Assembly (NCBI GenBank): GCA_049318165.1
Contig: JBMOGW010000167.1
Coordinates: forward strand, 1-7,847
Source: UBA668 sp049318165
Lineage (GTDB): Bacteria; Actinomycetota; Acidimicrobiia; Acidimicrobiales; Ilumatobacteraceae
Length of the DNA: 7,847 nucleotides
Reading direction: 5' to 3'
Shown: positions 1 to 4,939 of the stretch, one piece after another
Position numbering within the stretch: the stretch's first letter is position 1
Layout of the letters: each line of letters starts with the position of its first letter
Notes under the pieces: model-generated
Seen by the model: the letters and a program-made list of their open reading frames with translations, nothing else
Told to the model about the DNA's origin: nothing
Databases searched by the model: none
Program-made: the position numbers and the translations under genes

Positions 1-377
1 TGCGCTACTTCGGCGCCGTGCGCGGCACCGCCCGCTTCGCGAGCGTCGACATCGAGTACCGCGACATCGTGTTCCCGGCCGGCACGTTCATGAGCGTCAG
101 CCTGCTCGAGGCGAACCGCGACCCGAACGTGTTCATCGAGCCGCAGGCGTTCGACATCACGTCATCGAAGAGCGACCAGCCGCAGCTGACGTTCGGGTCG
201 GGCATCCACTACTGCCTCGGCCAGGCACTCGCCCGCGCCGAACTGCAGGAGGCGCTCCCCCTCCTCGCGCAGCGCTTGCCGAACCTGCGCCTCGACGGCC
301 CCACGACGTGGAAGCCCGACGGCGTCGGCATCTTCGGGCCGGCGCACATGCCGGTCACGTTCGACCCGGGCCACTGA
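1..377 (+). CDS. Cytochrome P450, C-terminal fragment
   Basis: This is the last ~124 residues of a cytochrome P450, a heme monooxygenase that uses electrons from a ferredoxin or similar partner to hydroxylate hydrophobic substrates in the cytoplasm. The frame is open from base 3 and the real start lies outside the window. The first codon (Arg, 3-5), followed by Tyr-Phe-x-x-Val, is probably the Arg of the K-helix ExxR motif. Next come the usual ANRDPNVF segment and the heme loop FGSGIHYCLG, whose cysteine ligand is codon 213-215, followed by LARAEL of the L helix. The Gly before the His-x-Cys and the ANRDP block are typical of soluble bacterial CYPs. The CYP family and substrate cannot be told from this piece. 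The stop is TGA at 375-377, 10 bp from the stop of the convergent hydrolase gene. Confidence 0.95.
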   Translation, partial: RYFGAVRGTARFASVDIEYRDIVFPAGTFMSVSLLEANRDPNVFIEPQAFDITSSKSDQPQLTFGSGIHYCLGQALARAELQEALPLLAQRLPNLRLDGPTTWKPDGVGIFGPAHMPVTFDPGH

Positions 378-405
378 CCCCGACGGGTCAGCCGCCGACG
401 GCGGC
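374..405. terminator. Two small hairpins at the P450/hydrolase convergence
   Basis: CTGACCC (374-380) pairs with GGGTCAG (385-391) around a CGAC loop. Directly after it GCCGCC (391-396) pairs with GGCGGC (400-405) around GAC. The first stem contains the P450 stop codon in its left arm and the hydrolase stop codon in its right arm. A GC-rich stem between convergent genes could slow polymerase coming from either side, but neither side has a U-tract, so intrinsic termination is only a possibility. Confidence 0.35.
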
Positions 406-1527
406 GAAGGCGGCCAGCACCAGGCTGGAGCCACGCTCGTCGCCCACCAGACCGCCCTGCATCTTGTTCATCACGTAGGTGATGGTCATGCGGCTGTCGA
501 TGTCGTTGATCACCAGCGAGCCGCCCCAGCCGCCCCATGCGCAGACTCGGCGGTCGGGCACGAACGGCATCGCCTCGGTGGCCAGGCCGTAACCGATGCC
601 GAACTTCGACGGCACCATCAGCACCAGGTCGATGCCCTCCGCCTGCACCTCGAAGATGCGATCGATCGTGTCCTGCGACAGCAACTTCGTGCCGTTGACC
701 ACGCCACCGTTGCTGATGGCGCTCTGCGCGAGGGCGATCGAGCGGGCGTTGCCGTGGCCGTTGGCGGCGCCGATGTCGGCCTGGCGCCACTCCTTGGTCC
801 ACGACGCCTCGGCGCCCGGCGCAGGACCGGTGAACGTCTTCACCACGACCATGTTCGGGTCGAGCTGGGTGAAGTCGACCGGCAGCGGCGGCGGCGGGAT
901 GACGTTGCTGACGCGACCGAACTCGCTCTCGGGGAGGCCGATGTGGAAGTCGATGCCGAGCGGCGTCGCCACCTCGTCACGGAAGAACTCGCCGAGCTTC
1001 TTGCCCGAGACCCGGCGGATCACCTCGCCGACGAGGTGCCCCTGGTTCAGCGCGTGGTAGCCGCTCGCGGTGCCCGGCTCCCACCACGGGGCCTGTGCGG
1101 CCAGCTTGGAGGTGCTGGCCTCCCAGTCGTAGATGTCCGCCACGGTGACCGGCTGGTCCCAACCGGACACGCCGGACGTGTGCGACATCAGGTGCTTGAC
1201 CGTCACGCCCGCCTTGCCGTTCTGCGCGAACTCGGGCCAGTAGGTGGCGACGGGCGCGTCGAGGTCGAGCAGCCCGCGGTCGGCGAGCATCAGCGCGCAC
1301 AGGGCCATTTGGGTCTTGGTGCTCGACCAGACGTTGGTGATCGTGTCGGCCTGCCACGGCGCCGAATGGGCCTCGTCCACCCAGCCGCCCCAGATGTCGA
1401 CGACGAGCTCGCCATCGAGCATCACGGCCGCGGACGCCCCCACGTCGTTGCCCGCGTCGATGTTCTTCGACAGGATCTCGCGCATCGCCTCGAAGCGCGG
1501 ATCGCAGCTGCCGTGAATCTCGGCCAT
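388..1527 (-). CDS. Serine hydrolase, beta-lactamase-related (family VIII esterase-like)
   Basis: A 379-residue protein of the class C beta-lactamase/EstB-like group (Beta-lactamase domain, COG1680). These enzymes form an acyl-serine intermediate and mostly cleave esters or amides; few are real beta-lactamases. The nucleophile motif SxxK is S68-S-T-K71. The tyrosine motif lies in GYHALNQGHLVGEVIRR (Tyr157), and SHTSG is at 115-119. The third motif region reads WGGWGGS (331-337), as in esterases, rather than the KTG of classical beta-lactamases. No signal peptide or membrane segment is seen, so a cytoplasmic enzyme is likely. I chose the ATG at 1527 because GGGGG (1533-1537) sits 5 bases before it and the domain begins soon after; the frame stays open upstream to about 1716 but translates to non-protein-like sequence. 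It follows the GNAT remnant by 46 bp on the same strand. The substrate is unknown. Confidence 0.9.
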   Translation of the reverse strand: MAEIHGSCDPRFEAMREILSKNIDAGNDVGASAAVMLDGELVVDIWGGWVDEAHSAPWQADTITNVWSSTKTQMALCALMLADRGLLDLDAPVATYWPEFAQNGKAGVTVKHLMSHTSGVSGWDQPVTVADIYDWEASTSKLAAQAPWWEPGTASGYHALNQGHLVGEVIRRVSGKKLGEFFRDEVATPLGIDFHIGLPESEFGRVSNVIPPPPLPVDFTQLDPNMVVVKTFTGPAPGAEASWTKEWRQADIGAANGHGNARSIALAQSAISNGGVVNGTKLLSQDTIDRIFEVQAEGIDLVLMVPSKFGIGYGLATEAMPFVPDRRVCAWGGWGGSLVINDIDSRMTITYVMNKMQGGLVGDERGSSLVLAAFAAVGG

Positions 1528-1532
1528 CACTA

Positions 1533-1537
1533 CCCCC
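1533..1537 (-). promoter_or_regulatory. Purine-rich ribosome binding site of the serine hydrolase
   Basis: On the minus strand GGGGG lies 5 bases before the ATG at 1527. It is one of the few places in the window with an SD-like tract and it supports this start over the long upstream extension of the same frame. A TACGTT hexamer at 1561-1566 (minus) could be a -10 element giving a leader of about 27 bases; this part is weak. Confidence 0.35.
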
Positions 1538-1573
1538 AAGTTGTCGTTGACCCCGGCGGAAACGTAGTCGGCG

Positions 1574-1992
1574 TCAGCGCGGGTCGCGCCACATGAGCCA
1601 CATCGTGGGGCCGTTGCGGCGATGGGTCGTCTGCTGGCGCACCTGGAAGCCGTGACGACCGTAGAAGGCGATGTTCTTGTCCTTGGAGTTCTCCAGGTAC
1701 ATGCCGAGCCCCTCACGATCGGCGCGCTCGGTCATCATCTCCATCAGCGCCTTGCCGTAGCCCTTGCCCTGGTGCGCAGGGTCGCAGCCGATGAACTCGA
1801 GGTAGTAGTGCGGCTCGGCGGGGTGGAGCTGCTCGAGGTCGGTGAGCACCTGCAGGTTGGAGAAGAACTTCGTGCCGTAGAACGACCGCCGGCGAGGAAG
1901 ATCTTGATCGGGTCGTCGTGGAAGGCGTGCGCGAGCGCGCGGGAGATCGCTGCGACGTCCCCCGAGGTCGCCTGCCGGATGTCGACTGGCAT
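1574..1992 (-). pseudogene. GNAT N-acetyltransferase, frameshifted and probably internally deleted
   Basis: GNAT enzymes move an acetyl group from acetyl-CoA to an amine. The N-terminal part starts at the ATG at 1992 and reads MPVDIRQATSGDVAAISRAL, then a helix and FHDDP, up to Gly-Gly at 1885-1890. From there this frame turns into Ser/Arg-rich nonsense. The C-terminal part continues in another frame from about 1885, with RSFYGTKFFSNLQ, a YYLEFIGCDP strand, the acetyl-CoA loop HQGKGYGKAL (motif A), KNIAFYGRHGF (motif B region), and a stop at 1574-1576. The whole span is 419 bases, one short of a multiple of three. From memory, homologues of this type are about 190-200 residues long with a central stretch between FHDDP and HPxEPHYYL. 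Here that stretch is nearly absent, so a deletion that also shifted the frame is likely. A sequencing error could explain the shift but not the short length. Confidence 0.75.
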
Positions 1993-1997
1993 ACGGT
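1992..1997 (+). promoter_or_regulatory. Predicted -10 element of the LLM oxidoreductase gene
   Basis: TACGGT fits the actinobacterial TAnnnT -10 pattern and ends exactly 6 bases before the ATG at 2004, so transcription would start at the A of the start codon (leaderless mRNA). Only 11 bases separate the two divergent start codons, leaving no room for a normal leader with a Shine-Dalgarno site. No good -35 is visible about 17 bases upstream. Confidence 0.45.
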
Positions 1998-1998
1998 C

Positions 1999-2004
1999 AC
2001 CCTA
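1999..2004 (-). promoter_or_regulatory. Predicted -10 element of the GNAT remnant
   Basis: On the minus strand TAGGGT ends 6 bases before the ATG at 1992, the mirror image of the + strand element at 1992-1997. Each hexamer begins on the first base of the other gene's start codon, so a polymerase bound at one would block the other. If real, the broken GNAT gene still has a promoter. Confidence 0.4.
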
Positions 2005-3044
2005 TGGCACGTCAACTGCAGCTCGGCTACTCCGCGGGTTACTGGGGCAGCGGCCCTCCGGCCGGCGCCCTCGAGTCGATCATCGAGGCCGAGCGCCTGG
2101 GTTTCACCTCGGCGTGGACCGCCGAGGCCTACGGCAGCGATGCCCTCACTCCCCTCGCCTGGTGGGGCTCGCACACGTCGAGCATCCACCTCGGCACGTC
2201 GATCGTGCAGATGAGCGCGCGCACCCCTGCCGCCACCGCGATGGCCGCGATGACGATGGACCATCTCAGCGATGGCCGCTTCATCCTCGGCCTCGGCGCG
2301 AGCGGCCCACAGGTGGTGGAGGGCTGGTACGGCCAGGAGTACCCGCGCCCGTTGGCGCGCACACGCGAATACGTCGAGATCATCCGCCAGATCGTGCGCC
2401 GCGACGCGCCGGTCGACTTCCACGGCGAGTTCTACGACATGCCCAACAAGGGCGGCGCCGGCCTGGGCAAGCCGCTGAAGAGCACCATCCACCCCCGCCG
2501 CCCGGAGATCCCGATCTACCTCGGTGCCGAAGGTCCGAAGAACGTGGCGCTCTCGGCCGAGATCTGTGACGGGTGGCTGCCGCTGTTCTTCAGCCCGAAG
2601 GAGGACGGCTTCTACCGGAAGTGCCTGGCCGAGGGCTTCGCGAAGAGCGGCGAGACCGACAAAGCGGCGCGTTTCGAGGTGGCGTCGATGGCGACGATCG
2701 TCGTCGGCGACGACGTCGAGCAGTGCGCCGACATGGTGCGGCCGTTCCTGGCGCTCTACGCCGGTGGCATGGGCGCCCGCGGCGCGAACTTCCACTTCGA
2801 GGTGTTCGCGCGCATGGGTTACGAGGACGTCGCGCTGAAGGTGCAGGACCTGTACCTGGCCGGCAAGAAGGCCGAAGCCGCCGCCGCCATCCCGTTGGCG
2901 ATGGTGGAGGACGTCGCACTCGTCGGCCCGAAGGACAAGATCCGGGGCGAGCTCGACAAGTGGCGCGAGACCTGTCTCACCACGCTGCTGGTCAGTGGCC
3001 CGCGGCAGATGCTGCCCGTCTACGCGGATCTCGTCCTCGGCTGA
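2004..3044 (+). CDS. LLM class flavin/F420-dependent oxidoreductase
   Basis: A 346-residue luciferase-like monooxygenase-family TIM-barrel protein. The sequence resembles the actinobacterial F420-dependent group (TIGR03559, Rv3520c-like, from memory), which transfers hydride to or from deazaflavin F420; the natural substrate is unknown. Seen directly are an N-terminal strand LQLGYSAGYWG, AERLGFTSAWTAEAYGSDAL (29-48), the family block RTPAATAMAAMTMDHLSDGRF (73-93) followed by LGLGASGPQVVEGWYG (95-110), RTREYVEIIRQI (119-130), and PIYLGAEGPKNVALSAEICDGWLP (170-193). The last is the typical strand and helix before the cofactor-phosphate region. The length is normal for the family. There is no signal peptide, so it should be cytoplasmic. 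The ATG at 2004 gives a protein that begins directly with the first barrel strand. It probably heads a two-gene unit with the PhzF-family gene 25 bp downstream. Confidence 0.93.
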   Translation: MARQLQLGYSAGYWGSGPPAGALESIIEAERLGFTSAWTAEAYGSDALTPLAWWGSHTSSIHLGTSIVQMSARTPAATAMAAMTMDHLSDGRFILGLGASGPQVVEGWYGQEYPRPLARTREYVEIIRQIVRRDAPVDFHGEFYDMPNKGGAGLGKPLKSTIHPRRPEIPIYLGAEGPKNVALSAEICDGWLPLFFSPKEDGFYRKCLAEGFAKSGETDKAARFEVASMATIVVGDDVEQCADMVRPFLALYAGGMGARGANFHFEVFARMGYEDVALKVQDLYLAGKKAEAAAAIPLAMVEDVALVGPKDKIRGELDKWRETCLTTLLVSGPRQMLPVYADLVLG

Positions 3045-3057
3045 CCCCCGCGGCTGC

Positions 3058-3063
3058 CACACT
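3058..3063 (+). promoter_or_regulatory. Possible extended -10 before the PhzF-family gene
   Basis: TGC-CACACT ends 6 bases before the ATG at 3070. The hexamer is a poor TAnnnT match, but the TGn in front has the form of an extended -10. Almost the same string, at the same distance, precedes the zinc-ribbon gene. It would give this gene its own leaderless transcript in addition to read-through from the LLM gene. No Shine-Dalgarno site is seen in the 25-base gap. Confidence 0.3.
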
Positions 3064-3069
3064 GGCCGG

Positions 3070-3900
3070 ATGCAACGCAGGTTCGTCGAGGTCGACGTCT
3101 TCACTGCCCTGCCGTATCGGGGCAATCCGCTCGCCGTCGTGATCGACGGAGAGGGCCTTTCCACCGAGGAGATGCAGCGGTTCGCCAACTGGACCAACTT
3201 CTCCGAGACCACGTTCCTCGTGCCGCCCACCGACCCGGCGGCCGATTACGCAGTGCGCATCTTCACGACCACCACCGAGCTGCCGTTCGCCGGTCATCCG
3301 ACGCTCGGGTCGTGCCACGCCTGGCTCCGCCACGGCGGCGTTCCGACGTCGGACGACGAGGTGGTGCAGGAGTGCGGGGTCGGCCTGGTGCGCATCCGTC
3401 GCGACGACAGCCGACTGGCGTTCGCTGCCCCTCCCCTACGCCGTGAGGGCCCGCTCGACGAGGCCACCCTCGCCGAGGCCGCCGCGGCGATCGGCGTCGC
3501 CGTCGAGGACGTGATCGATTCGGCATGGATCGACAACGGACCCGGGTGGTTGGGCCTGTTGCTGCGGTCGGCCGACGACGTGCTCGCCATCCGCGGTGTG
3601 CGCACGCCGTTGAAGGTCGGGGTCGCCGGGCCGCACCCGGACGGCTCGCCCACCGCCTACGAAGTGCGTGCGTTCTTCCCCGAGGGTGACCAGTCGTTCG
3701 AGGATCCGGTGACCGGCAGCCTCAACGCGTCGATGGCGCAGTGGCTCGTCGCCCGTGGACGGTGCACTCCGCCGTACGCCGTGTCGCAGGGCGCCGCGCT
3801 CGGCCGTGCCGGCATCGTGCACGTCACTGCCGACGACACCGGTCAGCTGTGGATCGGCGGCGACGTCACCACCTGCGTCGAAGGCCGCGTGGCGCTGTAG
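3070..3900 (+). CDS. PhzF-family isomerase/epimerase
   Basis: A 276-residue member of the PhzF family, with the two-lobed diaminopimelate-epimerase fold. PhzF itself isomerises trans-2,3-dihydro-3-hydroxyanthranilate in phenazine synthesis, but most family members sit outside such clusters and have unknown substrates. Diagnostic stretches are VDVFTALPYRGNPLAVV (8-24), NFSET (43-47) whose Glu46 matches the catalytic Glu of PhzF, FAGHPTLG (73-80) closing the first lobe, and EDPVTGSLNAS (211-221) in the second lobe. These motifs and the full length indicate an intact enzyme. The ATG at 3070 was preferred to the in-frame GTG at 2995 because the family starts directly with this first strand and 2995 lies inside the LLM gene. 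The stop TAG is one base from the stop of the convergent crotonase. No phenazine genes are nearby, so the gene name phzF is not used. Confidence 0.93.
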   Translation: MQRRFVEVDVFTALPYRGNPLAVVIDGEGLSTEEMQRFANWTNFSETTFLVPPTDPAADYAVRIFTTTTELPFAGHPTLGSCHAWLRHGGVPTSDDEVVQECGVGLVRIRRDDSRLAFAAPPLRREGPLDEATLAEAAAAIGVAVEDVIDSAWIDNGPGWLGLLLRSADDVLAIRGVRTPLKVGVAGPHPDGSPTAYEVRAFFPEGDQSFEDPVTGSLNASMAQWLVARGRCTPPYAVSQGAALGRAGIVHVTADDTGQLWIGGDVTTCVEGRVAL

Positions 3901-3901
3901 C

Positions 3902-4690
3902 TCAGGCCTTGCGGCGGAGGCGTTCGACGTAACGAGCTGCGCTCTGGCGGCCTTCTTCGTCACGCAGGCCGGCGTACAGGCCGTCGGCGTCCGCCCAGCT
4001 GCGACCGGTGCCGACCATGCTCTCGGTAACGGCGTTGACGTGCGCCTTGGTCTCCAGCAGGGCCAGCTTCGGTTTCTCCAGCAGCGTGTGCACCAGCGAC
4101 TCCACCGCTGCATCGAGGTCGGCCTCGGGCACGACGCGGTTGACGAACCCGGCGGCTTTTGCCTCGGCCGCGTCGAACGGCCGGCAGGTCATCACCAGTT
4201 CCTTGGTGAGCGCCGGTCCGATCTCGCGCACCAGGCGCGGGATGCCACCCCACGCGAGCGGGATGCCGAGGTCGATCTCCGGGATGCTGAAGCGTGCGGT
4301 GTCGGCCGCGACGCGCAGGTCGCACCCTGCTGCGACGATCAGTCCGCCACCGATGCACCAGCCGTGCAACCGGGCGACGGTGACGGCGCGCATCTCGTCC
4401 ATCGCCCTGCCCATCCGCCAGCCGATCTGACGGTCCTCCATCGGCGCGGCCGCAGCGAAGGCGGACAGGTCGGCACCGGCCGAGAACGCTCGTCCTGCAC
4501 CGCTGACCACGACGACCTTGAGGTCGTGGTGCTCGTCGAACCAGCGCGCCGCGTGCTCGATCTCGTGCAAGGTGTGGCTGCTCAACGGGTTGAGCTTGTC
4601 GGGGCGGTTCAACACCAGTTCACCGCGAGCGCCGTCGACCGTCGCGACGATCGTGTCGAACGACGCAGCGTCGACCGCCCCCTCAGTCAC
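3902..4690 (-). CDS. Enoyl-CoA hydratase/isomerase family protein (crotonase fold)
   Basis: A 262-residue crotonase-superfamily protein acting on an acyl-CoA thioester. The oxyanion-hole segments are SGAGRAFSAGADLSAF (63-78) and HGWCIGGGLIVAAGCDLRVA (109-128). FSIPEIDLGIPLAWGGIPRL (134-153) and the C-terminal trimerisation helices follow. In rat mitochondrial hydratase the two acid/base residues are Glu144 and Glu164. Aligned without gaps between the two motifs, the first is Ile118 here and the second is Glu138. One-Glu crotonases are often isomerases or have other activities, so 'hydratase' should not be assumed. GTG at 4690 is the chosen start: it gives a normal N-terminus and overlaps the zinc-ribbon stop by 8 bp, implying translational coupling. 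The frame is open far upstream (to about 6007), but that extension is antisense to the exporter and not protein-like. Confidence 0.92.
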   Translation of the reverse strand: MTEGAVDAASFDTIVATVDGARGELVLNRPDKLNPLSSHTLHEIEHAARWFDEHHDLKVVVVSGAGRAFSAGADLSAFAAAAPMEDRQIGWRMGRAMDEMRAVTVARLHGWCIGGGLIVAAGCDLRVAADTARFSIPEIDLGIPLAWGGIPRLVREIGPALTKELVMTCRPFDAAEAKAAGFVNRVVPEADLDAAVESLVHTLLEKPKLALLETKAHVNAVTESMVGTGRSWADADGLYAGLRDEEGRQSAARYVERLRRKA

Positions 4691-4841
4691 AGCAGCTGTC
4701 CCGCCACCCGCAACCACCGCACTTGAAGTGCGCGTGTTCCGGGTGCAGGTCGCCACCGCACAGCGGACATTCGGGATAGGTGCCGTACCGGACGCAACGA
4801 TCGGTCGCGGCAGTCGTGGTGGTGCTGATGTCGCCTGACAT
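4683..4841 (-). CDS. Small zinc-ribbon protein upstream of the crotonase
   Basis: A 52-residue protein with a CPLC pair (25-28), a CGGC pair (41-44) and the ending WRDSCCD (46-52), plus Cys16. The spacing CxxC-x12-CxxC is that of a single zinc ribbon or rubredoxin-like knuckle. The remaining part is a short Thr-rich N-terminus. I recall similar short ribbons ending in DSCC before crotonase genes in other actinobacteria, but I know of no assigned function. The ATG at 4841 is chosen because a -10-like site lies 6 bases before it. The frame also has a start at 4883, which would add 14 basic residues and run past that site. The stop overlaps the crotonase start by 8 bp, so the two are surely co-transcribed. 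Possible roles are a metal-dependent partner or a regulator of the crotonase; both are guesses. Confidence 0.75.
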   Translation of the reverse strand: MSGDISTTTTAATDRCVRYGTYPECPLCGGDLHPEHAHFKCGGCGWRDSCCD

Positions 4842-4847
4842 GTGGCA

Positions 4848-4853
4848 AGTGTG
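4848..4853 (-). promoter_or_regulatory. Possible extended -10 of the zinc-ribbon/crotonase operon
   Basis: On the minus strand TGT-CACACT ends 6 bases before the ATG at 4841, the geometry of a leaderless promoter. The same hexamer at the same distance stands before the PhzF-family gene. No Shine-Dalgarno site is present. The -35 region is not recognisable. Confidence 0.35.
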
Positions 4854-4889
4854 ACACCGCTTGACCACGCGCCGGCGGACCACCGGGCG

Positions 4890-4895
4890 TAGTCT
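4890..4895 (+). promoter_or_regulatory. Predicted -10 element of the MFS exporter gene
   Basis: TAGTCT fits TAnnnT and predicts a start near 4902, giving a leader of about 38 bases that begins just before the palindrome at 4905-4922. A TTGACC at 4861-4866 is too far away (23 bases) for a normal -35, so the promoter may be activator-dependent or weak. Confidence 0.4.
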
Positions 4896-4904
4896 GAGCG
4901 AGGA

Positions 4905-4922
4905 CTTGACCCGCGGGTCAAG
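4905..4922. promoter_or_regulatory. Perfect 18-bp palindrome, candidate repressor operator
   Basis: CTTGACCCGCGGGTCAAG is identical to its own reverse complement. It lies between the predicted -10 of the exporter gene and its ATG, where a bound dimer would block transcription. Size and symmetry suit a TetR-, MarR- or GntR-type regulator. No regulator gene is in the window. It could also fold as RNA, but with no loop bases and no U-tract a terminator is unlikely. Confidence 0.5.
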
Positions 4923-4925
4923 ATC

Positions 4926-4935
4926 CGGACGTCCG
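4926..4935. repeat. Perfect 10-bp palindrome in the exporter leader
   Basis: CGGACGTCCG lies 4 bases before the ATG at 4940 and 3 bases after the 18-bp palindrome. It takes the place where a Shine-Dalgarno site would be expected. It may be part of the same operator region, or chance in GC-rich DNA. Confidence 0.3.
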
Positions 4936-4939
4936 CCCC

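Noticed and set aside
754..1596. Open frame of 280 codons on the + strand across the serine hydrolase
   Set aside because: It is the opposite-strand shadow of the hydrolase, with Arg/Val/Asp-rich repeats and no recognisable motif.
1713..3230. Open frame of 505 codons on the minus strand across the LLM gene
   Set aside because: Its product is Arg/His/Ala-rich low-complexity sequence, antisense to a gene with clear family motifs; only its far end coincides with GNAT coding DNA, in the wrong frame. It is a GC-rich shadow.
2995..3900. Earlier GTG start of the PhzF-family gene at 2995
   Set aside because: The extra 25 residues overlap the LLM gene and lie before the family's first beta strand; the ATG at 3070 fits better.
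3070..3900. Phenazine biosynthesis cluster
   Set aside because: Only a PhzF-family protein is present, with no other phenazine genes; the family is broad and mostly unrelated to phenazines.
4905..4922. Palindrome as an intrinsic terminator
   Set aside because: It is a perfect palindrome without loop bases and without a U-tract, and it sits inside the leader of the exporter, so an operator is more likely.
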